From Asterias rubens (lineage: Eukaryota > Echinodermata > Asteroidea > Forcipulatida > Asteriidae), in the NCBI RefSeq assembly GCF_902459465.1, contig NC_047070.1, positions 4,204,554-4,268,553 on the forward strand: a stretch of DNA of 64,000 nucleotides. The letters run 5' to 3'. Below, piece by piece: positions 45,703-57,570 of this stretch. Positions within the stretch are counted from its first letter, which is position 1; every line of letters starts with the position of its first letter. The position numbers and the translations under genes were made by a program. A model generated the notes under the pieces. The model was not told the origin of the DNA and did no database searches. It was given only the letters and a program-made list of their open reading frames with translations.

Positions 45703-46053
45703 TTAAAGGGTTAGGGTACTTTTTCAAAATGTCCACAGATTTACATTAAACTTTACAGGGTTTGAAGATGGTGATAGGGGAAAGCTTCCCTTCAAATATT
45801 ACTAACTAAATCCCCTTAACCAGTTATGATATTATACCAAAACCATAGCATAACTGGTTACATGTAATACGTTTTTACATGCTAAAACTGAGACGAAAAT
45901 AATTACTTTGACTCATTTCTCAAAAACTACAGCACCTCAGTAAGTAAAATTTCAAGGGAAGCTTTCTACTATCATAATCTTCAAACTGTGTAAGTTTAAT
46001 GTAAATCTGTGGACGTTGTGTTTTTTGTTAGGAAAAAGTACATAACCCTTTAA
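45703..46053. mobile_element. Foldback element, family 4
   Basis: TTAAAGGGTTAGGGTAC answers GTACATAACCCTTTAA. Subterminal arms TCCACAGATTTACATTAAAC and GTTTAATGTAAATCTGTGGA are nearly perfect complements. Confidence 0.85.
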
Positions 46054-46451
46054 CCCACGCTAAATAAGTGACCCACATGTTGACCTATGGAATTATGACA
46101 ACCTGGTATATCAGTTTCGAGTGTATACTTACCGTGAGAGTGTATCTAAGTTCAATTGATAATGCACACCAATCCTTTTGTTCCCGAAGTTTGACACCGT
46201 GTCAAAAAAAGGGGATGTCAATAAAATAAATACAGGGCCGCGCCATTGTGTGTTAGGGTCACCCGTGTTACGATTTAATAATTGCTTCTGATTGCGATTT
46301 AAACTGTTATGTTCGGTTTTTAGAGGCACTGGGAGGATTTCACAAAGAGTGAAAGACTAGTCTTACCTCTACTTAGAACGAGTTACTCGTCCTAACTTAC
46401 GACTAGCCGTACGTTTAATATTTCCTATATAACTCATTGTAAAATCAACCC

Positions 46452-46814
46452 TAGGACTACTATTTGTAATTACTCAAAACAATTGGTGACATAAAAACTT
46501 ATTTGGTAACGAGCAACGGTGAACTCGGTAGCCTATCAAACATTGTCAGAAACGGCTCCCTCTGAAGTAACGTAGTTATTGACGGTAACATGTAATTTCT
46601 CACTCAAATATTGAAATATTTCATGCCTGAAGCCTTTTATTAGGCATCTGAGAAAGTAAATAAAATATTGTGCAACAAGGGTTTTATTATTTTCTTGCAA
46701 TTTCGATGACCAATTTTTAAAATAAATTTCCAGTTTTGTTATGCATTATGTGGAATAAACCAAGCGATAATACTGGTCTTTGACAAAATTACCAAAGGTG
46801 TCCCGTGCCATTAA
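46452..46814. mobile_element. Foldback element, family 1 (degraded)
   Basis: It starts in TTTGTAATTACTCAAAACAA and ends GGTGTCCCGTGCCATTAA. It keeps GAAACGGCTCCCTCTGAAGT. Confidence 0.7.
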
Positions 46815-48020
46815 GTGCTCCCCGATGATCAAATAGTGTTTTTCAACAATCTGACCTGAGATGGCAGCTCATTCCTTATAGTCTAAACGCTGGCGTTAGT
46901 GAAAACATAACACACATGACGTGAATGTAGAAGTGTTAATCTCCGACTTGAATTGAGTCTAGTGACACGGTCGTATCTCATTTTTTATTCAACACATTTT
47001 GAGCTACATGGCATATTGGAATGTCAAACATTGTAATAGCCAGCAATACGGAACGATCGCTGCAGCGGTTGGGGTCAGCGGTTGGCCAATGCCAGCTGCT
47101 GGGGATCGAGTTTATATAGACCTTCCGTTGTCTAGGTAACTATTAAACAGAAAGATCAGACGAAATGACCCCATGTGCAGCAGCAGTGGACGGTGTTCTG
47201 TGGACGTAACTCACTTGATGTAATGTTTCGGAATATGAAGCAGTCGTTTGCTTTTCTTGAATCTAGAATTGGTATACTCTCCTGAAAGCATTGCTGTTGT
47301 CCTGGAGAGGGTGGGTTGCAAAATCCATTTTTGTTCTCTGTGGTTATGCCGTCAACATTGTGCTTATCCGTTGTGGTATTGTACAATTTCATGGAGTAAA
47401 GTGTGGCAGCAGCAAACAGCGCCTTTATAACGGCAATGAAAGAGAACCTACGTAGCGTTTGAGTGGTGTTATTGTTTCAGTCAGAACCCACGAAATCGGT
47501 TGATGTTACCACTACACTGGAGGTGAGCCAATATATAATTGAATACATGTAGTTTATTGATTGAAAGTGATCCAGTCTGTGCATTGATAAAGTACTTAAT
47601 ATGCATGCTTTGAACTTTGACACTGTGTTGGCCATGCTCGTAGACGACATAACTGTGGAACGAAAGAGACACACACTGCACATAAATACACCATAGCTCC
47701 AGTGATGCATGTGATTAAAATTTCATACGAGCGCACTTGATCACACTCTTCAAATTGTATTATTAGTGTACGTGTACTTTGTGCGACTGCAGTGTGATTT
47801 ATGGTGTACAGTCGTTTGTGCGTGATAAAAGGTATGTGATTTTGATTTCAATGATTTGTTCACCAGAGAGTTATCGCCGAAGGGCAGAGGGGGCGGATTT
47901 AACAACTTTGGAGAGTGATGTGGATTGAATAGAATTGACCAGTGCGGGAGACCACTGTCTGTCCTTGGCTCTCTGAATAAGAAGAAATAAAAAGGACACC
48001 AGAAAAGTGCAGGGATAACA
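46815..48020. other. Intergenic upstream of gene D
   Basis: No gene or TATA box was recognised. Gene D's promoter should lie in the last several hundred bases. Confidence 0.4.
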
Positions 48021-49064
48021 ATGGCTAAATCTCAGCAGGGTGGTGTTGATGACACCGGAGAGTTCTCCCGGCAAATGGCGACGTACCTACCGTCGTTAGG
48101 TTCGCGAGCCCCCATGTTCATCAAGAGCAACTCGCCCATTTCCGAGTCCATGTACACTATGGGAGACGCATCCCCGGAGCTTGTCAACCCACCGGTTACC
48201 CCGTGGGAAGATTTTGAGGACGAGAGAGAGTTCAACCCGATTCGGAGCCCCGTCAACATGCTTCTTGCGACAGACCTCTCCGAGGTGGGTCTACGCTCCA
48301 CCACGGAGTTCGTCCCCGTGCAGGCTTCAACGCGGTGGCCGTACCTGAAGCAAAACGCAGCCCGTCATGTGTACGGGAATCTCCGGTCGAGATTACAGAG
48401 CAGAGAGAAGGTACCAACAGCATCACCGGTGAGTTTGACGTACGCACCGAGCACATCTGAACAATCGCCTCAACTGGAAGGACTACAAGTTCAAACAATT
48501 GGGATCGGGAGAACGAAACACCAACTCTCCAAAAAAGGAGGTAATAACATGAGTAAATACCGACCTCAGTCGACGAAAGGAATAAAAACCTCGGACCAAA
48601 CAGTCGATTATCGAATATCATTGAAATCAACAGAGCTTGAGTCACGGGGCTGCGTGTCCGCTCCACCACCAACGGCAGAGTCGGCTGCGAAACCTTTTGA
48701 ATCTATGACTAAAACTACGCACCATCGCCAGCGATCGAAAACAGCCAGAGAGTTCTACAGGCCCAAGAAGGGTCCACACGTCAAGTTCGACACCTCAGAA
48801 CTCCCGCCAAAACTTCAAAAGGAACCCCGTTTGCCGGAGGCACCACCGAGCCCCGGTGGTGGGGATTTGAGAGTGACGTGGTCTGATGTTGTGACTGCGA
48901 AGTCCAACGGCGTTTTTTACCGTAACAGACCGAACGGACTCCCCCGACAGACGGGTGAAAAAGACCCACGAGGAAACCAGGAGCAGCTGTATCTATCCCC
49001 GGAGCTATGGGGAATATTGGATGAAGATATAGGTTCCATAAAGAAGGTGGCGGGAAAGAGCTGA
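48021..49064 (+). CDS. Gene D: 347-residue disordered protein, unknown function
   Basis: This single open frame has a favourable start context (ATAACAATGG) and GC-rich codon use unlike its flanks. It begins MAKSQQGGVDDTGEF. The N-terminal third contains SPISESMYTMGDASPE and an acidic EDFEDERE; the middle is Arg/Lys/Ser-rich; the end has LYLSPELWGILDEDIG, which looks helical. No domain is recognised. A strong splice-donor match (CCG/GTGAGT, 48429) lies inside the ORF, yet reading stays protein-like beyond it. Either the site is silent or there is an alternatively spliced form. ATTAAA at about 49099 may serve for polyadenylation. ESMY is shared with gene B, but overall similarity to B, C and E is weak. 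Confidence 0.72.
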   Translation: MAKSQQGGVDDTGEFSRQMATYLPSLGSRAPMFIKSNSPISESMYTMGDASPELVNPPVTPWEDFEDEREFNPIRSPVNMLLATDLSEVGLRSTTEFVPVQASTRWPYLKQNAARHVYGNLRSRLQSREKVPTASPVSLTYAPSTSEQSPQLEGLQVQTIGIGRTKHQLSKKGGNNMSKYRPQSTKGIKTSDQTVDYRISLKSTELESRGCVSAPPPTAESAAKPFESMTKTTHHRQRSKTAREFYRPKKGPHVKFDTSELPPKLQKEPRLPEAPPSPGGGDLRVTWSDVVTAKSNGVFYRNRPNGLPRQTGEKDPRGNQEQLYLSPELWGILDEDIGSIKKVAGKS

Positions 49065-49374
49065 ATGTATTTTTAGTTAAACCCTATGGTAAAAATACAT
49101 TAAAATATATTTGATTAATAATAGATTGGTTTAATAGTAGAACCAATACCTTATACACTGCCTGCCAGTAATTAACTTGATTAAGCTTTTTGATTAAACT
49201 CCCTGTGTGTTAAAAAATTTAGTTAAAATCCCATTCACCCTTACTTCTAAGAGAATACGCGTGAAAAACATACTTAAAAGTTTGAGTGTCCACGGAAAGG
49301 TCGTTTACCCACTGGATTTTTTCAACATAGACTTGTCCGCTGTCTCAAGGGAATTCCCCCATAGACTTTGAGCC

Positions 49375-49660
49375 TTAGTCTGTCATGTAAGAAATAATTT
49401 TGTTTTTGACCAATCTTACCCCGCCCTGCAAACGTTCGTGGGGTTGCCCCTTGGATTGTGGAGTACGTTCGTGTGTTTTGTCAAGATGTTGGGAAGTAAG
49501 CAAGAACAAGTGTGTTTTGAGTTTCTGCTGGAAAAGAGTGATGTTGTGGATTTGTCTGAGGTATTCCGGAAGTGAGTTTTTTTTAAGAGTAATCCCGGTC
49601 CCCGTAACTGGCCAGGCGCGTTCGAGGAACATGGAGCGTATTGCTGATAGATCTTAGACC
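49375..49660 (-). pseudogene. Relic of a non-LTR retrotransposon reverse transcriptase C-terminus
   Basis: The minus frame reads NSLPEYLRQIHNITLFQQKL followed by KTHLFL. This is the well-known tail of LINE reverse transcriptases (NSLP..hR...s...Fk..LKthLF). The preceding part fits the usual A/G-P-x-LWNSLP only loosely, and no upstream RT core is seen, so it is a short decayed fragment. The clade cannot be told. Confidence 0.6.
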
Positions 49661-52030
49661 TATACCGCCAACATTTTCAGGATTTGGTGTATAATTATAT
49701 TTGTGTCGTTGGCCCTAACGGGTTAGGGTGAGCCCTTAGCCTATAAGTTGGAAAGTCTGTAAACAAAAAGTTTCTTACTCTGCCACTTTTTCTTCAACAA
49801 ATTTCAAAATCCCCAAGACCCCTATTATCAGTCAACAAATCAGTCCAGTAAACGTCTATCCACGGGGGTCGATATTCATAGAGCTGAAAATATTGCTTAA
49901 CAACTCTCTGCTAAGCAGGAATGAGCACAGGATACCAATCACAAAATGGTAAATGTGACATTTATGAATTGTAGTTTTGGCTGGTTACCTAATTCTTGTA
50001 AGCATATTTAGTTGTGCTAAGCAACTTTTTGTGCTTTAAGCATCTCTTTGAAATCGGGCCCTGATGGGTGTGGTTCATTGATTCGTACAATACTGTCACC
50101 CAAACGTCCTATAGAGGTTGTGTATCAATCTGTTTAGAACATGTGAAGTGGTTGTGTTCAAAAAAACTAAACACATTGCACGATTGTTTTTTCAGAGGAA
50201 CACCTGGGCCCAATTTCATAGAGCTGCTAAGCACGAAAATTTCCTTAGCATGAAATTTCTTCCTTGATAAAAACAGGATTACCAACCAAATTTTCATTTG
50301 TGGCATATTGCGTGTAACTGGTATTCAGCTGTTGTTTGCTTATCCTGAAAATTAAGTGGAAATTTGTTTGGTAATCCTGTTTTTATCAAGAAATAAATTT
50401 CATGCTAAGCAAGTTTCTGTGTATAGCAGCTCTATGAAGTTGGGTCCTGATAAGAGTTCTGATACTGAACTTTAGGGGATGAAAGCATTTTTATCTTGAG
50501 TAAAATGAAAAAATTAAACATCACAAATATTCTTTATATCTATGAAATTGGGTCCTGATGACAGTTCTGATACTAAACCTTAGGGGATGAAAGCATTTTA
50601 ACCTCGAGTAAAATGAAAAAATGAAACATCACAAACTTTTTTATATTTCGAATAATTGTTTTTATTGTATGGAAAGGCGATTTACAATCATGGATGCAGA
50701 AATTGTATGACATTGGGTGGTAAGATTACCTTTTTTTTACGACAGTATTTTTTGACTATAACAAACCAGTTTCTTGCCAAATGTATATATTTTAAATGAA
50801 AAAAATTGTCATAAACATTAAATGTAATAATTGTTTAAAATAAAAGTCATGATTGGACACTATATTTTAGGGATAATCATAATTTGAAAAAATGAACTTG
50901 TCGTTTTGGCGAATTGAATGATACTTTGTCGTGAGTGAGGTGATTTAATGCGTTGTTTATTCCTGTGAGTTGATCATATTGGATATTCATAAATACCTTA
51001 GACAGTTTCGCTATTCCTATTGTTGGAGAGCGCGTCAAGTGGGTGTGTATAAACCTTTGTTTATGACTGGTAAAAAGTGTTAATTCATGGGCGTGACACG
51101 CGACCTTGCACCTGTTCTTTTAAGACAGTTTCTTCATTGCTATTGGTTGAGAGCAACAGCTGAAACAGTCGTGCCACATGACGCGATACGCGCGACGCGC
51201 ACAGCATTCCCTTATAAGGAGTTGCTTACCCGAGGGCGGCGGAGGGCTTTACCATGTCATAACTGGAGGGATGTTGTGTTGAAAGAAATCATTTAACAAT
51301 TATAATTTTTGCACTTATTTTACTTTTTGACCAAAAAGTGATGATGTTTTTGACCGAAAAGGTATTTATGAATGGGAATCAAAGTGTGTTGAATCGGTTT
51401 TCAACTAGTGGTTTAAACCAGCCGAGGCCAAGTTCTTTATAATTTATCTCGACTTCGTCTCGGTAAAATTATCAAGAACCAGGCCTCGTTGGGATTAAAC
51501 CTCTAGTTGAAAACCTCTTCACCACACATTGATTCCCTTATTGTTACATTCTGCTGTGAAACCGCACGTAACATCTGGGCCCAGTTCACAAAGCCATAAA
51601 GCACAAAAAACTTGCTTAGCACAGACAAATATTGCTTAGCATCAGCCAAAAGTCCGTAAAGTTTACATTGCATTAGTAACCGGTGCCCCACTACTTTTAT
51701 AAGCAAAGAATTTATTTGAGCAGTATTTTCTGCTAAACAGCTTTATGAATTTGGGCCAATATTGTGTCATACTTCGAGACTGGTGAATTACGCCAGAGAT
51801 TGGCTTCCATCTATCCTATGTGAAGATCATGACGCTCACGTGGTATGGATGTACCGTTGATACCGCATTCATATTCGCAGTCAAATTCTACGTACACGTA
51901 TCATAAATATAAAACATCATTATATGGATGTACATGTACTGTAATCTATGTAAGTTATACCAAATGGTATTACTGATTCTGTGAGACCACTACCTGTCTA
52001 AGGACAGGGGACCAGTCTACTGTGAGACTG
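49661..52030. other. Intergenic with GAGCTGCTAAGCA palindromes
   Basis: No gene is seen. Foldback copies ending in CCAATTTCATAGAGCTGCTA or its complement lie at about 49875-50060, 50208-50447 and 51577-51755. Two near-identical ~75 bp blocks (TGATAAGAGTTCTGATACTG / TGATGACAGTTCTGATACTA, each then TTAGGGGATGAAAGCATTTT) lie at about 50448 and 50556. Confidence 0.5.
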
Positions 52031-52038
52031 CCTGTTGT

Positions 52039-52743
52039 TCTCTAGTCTGGTTCCCAGACCAACAAATCTCCGACTAGGCTCTGTCGAATTTAGGGTCCGG
52101 TATCACCCTAAATCACATGACCAAAAAGGAGGAATTCCTCCTCCTATTTCGAAGTTATCCGAAATGTTCCGAACGTGTTGTCGTCAACATTCGGACAGTA
52201 TCGTTGATGTTCGGTATGGAATCATAATAGCAGTCCTGTCGGCCGTAGATCCAGGAGTTTTTATGCCAGCTATTGTTATTTAAAGCCAATGCAGGCGTTG
52301 TGCCTAAATGAAGCGTTTGCAAAGCGATGCGACAAGTTGAAAATATATAAACCTGGGAAATCGCTCCGGGATCTGGTAAGTTTTGTCCTTTTTCTTCAAA
52401 AACATTTTTTCAAAGGTGTTTTGACTTGAGTTTTCATTAGACATTGATTGAGGATTATGTTTCATGATTTTTGAAAGTGGTAAATATGGGGCAAATCTGG
52501 TGACTAGCTGTCGAAATTATACGTGTTGAACCAGATTGTCATTAATTGCCGATCAAAATAATCTCGTAACGACCCGGCCTGGCGGCCGACGGGAGGAGGG
52601 TTATCGCAACTAGTGCAGACATGGAGATGACCCCCGACCCTGACAAGTTGCGTCATGCTCTATTTTTAACCGTGGGTGATACCTGACCTAAGATTTTTAA
52701 CAAGAGACCTCAAGGAATCTTTGGTCAGGGGACCAGACTAGTT
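52039..52743. mobile_element. Candidate ~700 bp element with GTCTGGTTCCC ends
   Basis: CTAGTCTGGTTCCCAGACCA near 52043 is answered by TTTGGTCAGGGGACCAGACT near 52720. No transposase is encoded. The boundaries and the nature of the element are tentative. Confidence 0.4.
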
Positions 52744-52899
52744 GTTCTCTTGTGGAAACAATACGACAAGATTGGGCGCTAAAGTAGCAGGCCAAGCAAG
52801 TAGATCTAGGAGTAGGCTACAACGTCAATGGTTCAGGCTAGACGATTGCAAGTGGATGGAAATAAATAATTTTGGTTGAAGAAGAAAATGTTGTTAAAG

Positions 52900-53945
52900 T
52901 GAAGAAAATGATATTAAAGCACCGTACAAAATAGGCACAAATTTATGCGCCAAACTGATTATTAATTGTGTGCCCACGAATTTGATTGAACAACAACGTT
53001 TTGAGGGCCATGCAATTAGGAGTTTATTTAGTGGAGTGCCCCCTAGTGACTCAACAATATCCAAATAGTTACATTATTGGGTAAGGTCTCTTTTGGAAAC
53101 AAAAGTTTTGGATCCAGCTCCAGCTCCCTCATCAATGTTGTTACCCCGTTCATTTTGCAAGGGTAGCCCGGAGCTGGACCCTTAACCGACGTCTGGAAAA
53201 GGCCCAATGTGTAATTTTCATTGTTCTGATCTGAAGTTAATTGACTCAAAATAAGTAATTAGCTGGTTGTAAGCCTTGGACGTTTTCCATTAAAATACCA
53301 ATGCAATTAGTAGAAAAAAGCAAAAAGATTTATTAAAGAAAACAGTAATTTATCAAACTGACGATAATAATTATACCATTGAAATCCATTAGTATTGTTG
53401 ACAAAAGTTCGATGTACTTTGCTGAGGTGACGCGTTGTGAAGGCTGAGTCCGAATACACTTTAGTAATCACCTTGGCCCAATTTCGTGGCTCTGCTTACC
53501 GTAAGCAAAGAATCGGCGCTTACGGAAGCAGGGAATTTTGTGCTTACGGCAAACGTATTAACACGGGTTAGCGGCGAATTTGGGCTTCTGTGCGTGCGTA
53601 CTTCACGTTACTAGGCTTACAAGGCTAGCGCAGAAATTCGGCGCTTGCACGTAAGCGGGGAATCGCGATCGTAAGCGCAGAATTCGGCGGAGCCCAAATT
53701 GGCTACGGCTATGGCTGTTTCTAAGGGTGTTGCCATGGGCTTACTATGTTGTTTTGTACGCTTCTTTGTGTGACGATCAAGCCGTAGCCGCTAAATACTG
53801 CCGAACCGGCTCTCTGCGTTTCGATACCCGACGTTTTTTTTAATAGGCCTATGGGACTTTTCTGATTTGGTGTTGAATAAAAGAACACTTGACAAGAGCG
53901 GGGATTTAAACCAACGACCTCTGAATTAAACGTGTCAACGAGCTG
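52900..53945. repeat. Segmental repeat block, copy 1
   Basis: Its parts recur downstream in similar order. GTTCGATGTACTTTGCT matches 57817, TTGGCTACGGCTATGGCTGT matches 57917, and GGGAGTTTATTTAGTGG matches 59427. Within it, 53474-53705 is a palindrome-rich GCTTACG / CGTAAGC stretch related to 58930-59045. The end (53898-53945) is a reversed tRNA-like segment. Confidence 0.7.
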
Positions 53946-53957
53946 AGCAATGTGGCC

Positions 53958-54352
53958 TTAAAGACAGTGGACACTAATGGTAATAATTGTCAAAGACCAG
54001 TCTTCTCACTTTGTGTATCTCAAAATATGCATCAAATAACCAAATGCATCAAATAAACATGTGAACATTTGAGCTCAATCGGTCGTCGAAGTTGCGAAAT
54101 AATAATGAAAGATAAAACAACATTGTCACACGGAGTTGTGTGCTTTCAGATCCTTGATTTAAAGACCTCAAATTCTAAATCTGAGGTCTCGAAATCAAAT
54201 TCGTGGAAAATTTCTTCTTTGTTGAAAACTACGTGACTTCAGAGGGAGCCGTTTCTCACAGTGTTTCTTTTACCATCAGCAGCTCTCCATTGTTACCAAG
54301 TATGTTTTCTGCTACAATTTTTTTGGAGTAATTACCCATAGTGTCCAATGAG
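53958..54352. mobile_element. Foldback element, family 1
   Basis: TTAAAGACAGTGGACAC to GTGTCCAATGAGTTC. It interrupts segmental block 1 just after TGAGCAATGTGGCC, a sequence that is uninterrupted in the second block near 58407. Confidence 0.8.
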
Positions 54353-54448
54353 TTCTAACCTTGATGCTTTTACGTACCAACGCTCTACCAAACTGAGCAT
54401 GCCGCCTTAAATCAGGCGGTCTTCCAGTGTCTTTGTTCGGGGTACCAG

Positions 54449-54936
54449 TTAGTCTTGGTTCCAAGACCATTGGTGTTGCGCGGTCACACACACAACCAAC
54501 GTTCCGATATGCACGGCAACAATCTGTTTACGCTTGTAATGAACGAACGTAAGCGTGTGCTCTCTTTCGGATAGACCTTTCTTTTGCAACGTCACAACCC
54601 GAGTTTTTGCCAACCCAGATTGGAAAACTATAGAAAGCCATAAGTGCAATTCAAGAGTAGATCGCTATTTTTGGTATCAATGTAACAAAATTTGTTGATT
54701 TTGTTTAAAACAAAGCAACTTATCATGAGAGGTATTTTATTTAATTGAAAATTTGAAGAAATTGTTGAATTTTGTTAAAACATCTGTTTTTACGATTTAG
54801 TGTTTTACTAACATCCGGCCGACCATGCCAACCAAGGCAGAAAGGTCTATACAGAAATCAGAGAAAAAGAGCGCCCGCTAACGTTCGTTCATTACAATCG
54901 TGTACAATCATTACAATGGTCTTGGAACCAACACTA
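54449..54936. mobile_element. Long foldback element with AGTCTTGGTTCCAAGA ends
   Basis: AGTCTTGGTTCCAAGACCAT on the left is answered by AATGGTCTTGGAACCAACAC on the right. The internal pair TAATGAACGAACG / CGTTCGTTCATTA flanks an AT-rich centre. It is a relative of 12611-12792. Confidence 0.75.
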
Positions 54937-55150
54937 GGTACCAGTCAGAACCCATACAACCTGTTCAAGCTTATACAACCACCCAAGCTTACCATACAAC
55001 CTGGGAACTTGGGAAGAGACAGCCTGGGGATCACCTTTTCTGATGACAAATGATTACTATCAATACTAACGACAGTTAGTTATTCAACCCTGGCCCTGAC
55101 CCGTAATTAAACACCAAAGCAGCAACTAATTAAAGATTGGGTGAAATATG

Positions 55151-55297
55151 AATAGGAGACTTTCCAACGCTAGGCGGCAGCAGACTTACCGGGTAAATTT
55201 CCATTGTTTACGTAGTTCTGAACATGCGCATAATTCTGAGAACAATGGATTTACCCGGTAAGTCTGCTGCCCTCTATCGTCCCAGAAAGTCTCCCAT
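55151..55297. mobile_element. Short palindromic element, GGGAGACTTTC ends (copy 2)
   Basis: It is the near-exact inverted copy of 34316-34463, with the same asymmetric arms (CTAGGCGGCAGCAGAC and CTGCCCTCTATCGTCCC). Confidence 0.85.
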
Positions 55298-55389
55298 TGC
55301 TTTAGCGGTAAAGTAATCATCAGAAGCACACGATTCAAGACCAAATCAAGCGTGCCCCAAATTACTTTATAAAAGCAAATAATTTCTCT

Positions 55390-55935
55390 CGACTTTCATT
55401 CCACGATTCCCGGGACTTGGGTGGTGAGCTAGCCGCACCTCGTTCCCTCCCGGAGATGTTTTAAGCCAACATGGTGCTGGAAGTTGACGCTAATGCTTAC
55501 TTCTGGATCGGCTGCAGTGACTTGGAGACGCCAGAGGAGTGGAAATGTGACGGACATGAAAATGGCCTTTCCTTCTCTAACTGGTACCCTGGATACCTGT
55601 ACAACCCGGGCAGTCGCTGCGTTCTGGTCGCGGGCAGTTCAAGGCAGTGGTTCAATGCTGTATGCAGGGACTCTCGAAATTCCGTGTGTGTCCGGCAATC
55701 CCGCAGATTGAAACCCAACGGTCGGTTCTCTACCGGAACCACCAACCCTGATCTGCCCACATCATGCCTCGTCGATCACGTCATCAAAGAGTTCGTCATC
55801 ACCAGCATCCCTAGCTGTGCCTTCGCCTGCACCAAGGAGCCTCGATGTCAGCTCAACGACTCCACTCGTTTTGATGATACAAACGATCTTCAAAACCCCG
55901 CCGTTGGGTGCGTTCACTATTCTTTGGACCAGTAA
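55390..55935 (+). pseudogene. Broken C-type lectin/PAN gene
   Basis: In one frame, DSRDLGGELAAPRSLPEMF leads to a TAA at 55462, then continues in frame as ANMVLEVDANAYFWIGC. These are the expected halves of a C-type lectin domain, so an old stop breaks it. The signal peptide and first cysteines are missing. The second half keeps the WIG core, an SNWYPGYLYNP loop and closing cysteines. The PAN part has lost about 17 residues compared with the gene at 15925: EPRC joins directly to QLND. The open 154-codon stretch from 55471 could still be translated, but it lacks a signal peptide. Its neighbours are repeats, which fits arrival by duplication or retroposition. Confidence 0.75.
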
Positions 55936-55964
55936 ACTCTAACGATGCAGTCAAAGTTTGTCAG

Positions 55965-56040
55965 CTCAACAACTCAACTTCCCCAGTGTGGTTTTAATTC
56001 CCCCAGTGTGGGATAATAAAGTTCTTATCTTATCTTATCC
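55965..56040 (+). mobile_element. Retroposon 3' tail
   Basis: CCCAGTGTGGGATAATAAAG followed by TTCTTATCTTATCTTATCC is the 3' end style of LINEs that finish in short tandem repeats. It begins 30 bases past the broken lectin gene's stop codon. Confidence 0.5.
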
Positions 56041-56119
56041 TCTGATGACCCCAATTCGGTAGAGGTCAGATTTCCATGCTTATTAGTTACTCAGAGGTTA
56101 AGCGAGTACGGTTGGAGTG

Positions 56120-56935
56120 TGATCATCTTGTCATCTTGTGTTGACAATTTATAAGCAGATGCAATTTCTGCTTTAACGAGAATTTTAATTATTCAGAATT
56201 TGAGTTTCTTGCTCAATATTGGATTGGTTTTTGTGGCTCAATCGTGAGAATTTTTGTACATCTCACTTAAGAATAGAGTTCATCGAGATGAAGTAATGTA
56301 ATAAAATGTGTGATTTTTTTAATGACTTTCTTAATGTGTGAAGTGAGATTTTGAAGATAAAGATATTCTGCAAAATGTCGGGCTGACACTGTCTTTCGCG
56401 AAAGAGAGAGGAATAATGTGGCCAGCAGCTCCATGAGTTTTGGACAAAGGCGTGAAATGAGAAAGAGCAAACTGTGGGAGTTTGACTTTAAATTATGTAC
56501 AATGTACCATGACATTTCACTTAAATAGTGTCTTGTATTCGATCAATTTGAATGTCTATAATCCATGTACGCTGGAAAGACTGCACATTTTGGAGACAAG
56601 GTGATAGCAGAAGAGCAAATTGCATTTACTTGTTTATTTGGGATGAGTATCAACGTGTCCATTTTGACATCCATGAATTTAAAAGATGATGATATCAGAA
56701 GTATACATCTTCAGTGAGAAGTTTGAACTTAATCATGTTGTGTCCAATCAATGTGTTAGCAATTGCAATTTGTGGTTTAACGAAATTTAATTATTCAGAA
56801 TTTTGACTTTTTGTTTAATCATGGAATGTTTGATTTTTGCTCAAATCTAAGAGTTTTTGTACATATTACTTTAGAATAGAGTACATCGAAATGACTTTAA
56901 TTGTGTACATTTTGTAAAATGTGATTTTGTCCAGT
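56120..56935. repeat. Diverged repeat, two copies, with a third at 58500
   Basis: ATTTATAAGCAGATGCAATT, ATTCAGAATTTGAG and TTTTTGTACAT..CACTT recur at 56150, 56755 (part) and 58535. The elements are AT-rich and non-coding. Confidence 0.7.
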
Positions 56936-57570
56936 ACTTTTCTGCAAACTAGGCTGATTTTTGGCAAGGCAGGATGTCACGACCCAGGCGTAGATAAAGA
57001 ACAAGTTTTGGTATAGTCCTAATAACGTGGATCCTTCTTTGCATGTTCAATTCAGACCCTTTCTTATCGTTATTCAAATTTACTAAGCGCCCCCAACGTT
57101 ACAATTGGTATTTCTTGCTGCTCGATAATAATTATATGGCTGCCGTTCTTAAATTTACCGAAATCTCAACAACATTCTTTACACCAATTTACAGACATTA
57201 TTCTTGATTGTATCATATTACCAATATTTGTTTAAATTTCTTTAGCCCTAAGTTATCAAGTCAAAAGGATTTCTGTGTCTTTTAAATCACATATTTGTGA
57301 CACTCAGTGTATTTCAAAATAATTATATTCCTAAGAGATTATGCGATTTTCCAGAATGGCGGCCGGAAGTATTAGTGGTACACGTCAAGTTTTATGTATT
57401 TCCCATTAATTAAAGTTTAATACATTGGTTGTCATTGATATAACTTGAGTTTAACTTGATTCTTAATTGGCTGAACCTTCAATATCGATCTGTTCACCAA
57501 TATTTACAGATTCAATAAAAAACAGTTACTGATAATTTTAAAACAACTTTCACTGAGCCTTCATAGTATT
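56936..57570. other. Intergenic, nothing recognised
   Basis: This AT-rich sequence shows no gene and no clear repeat. Confidence 0.4.
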
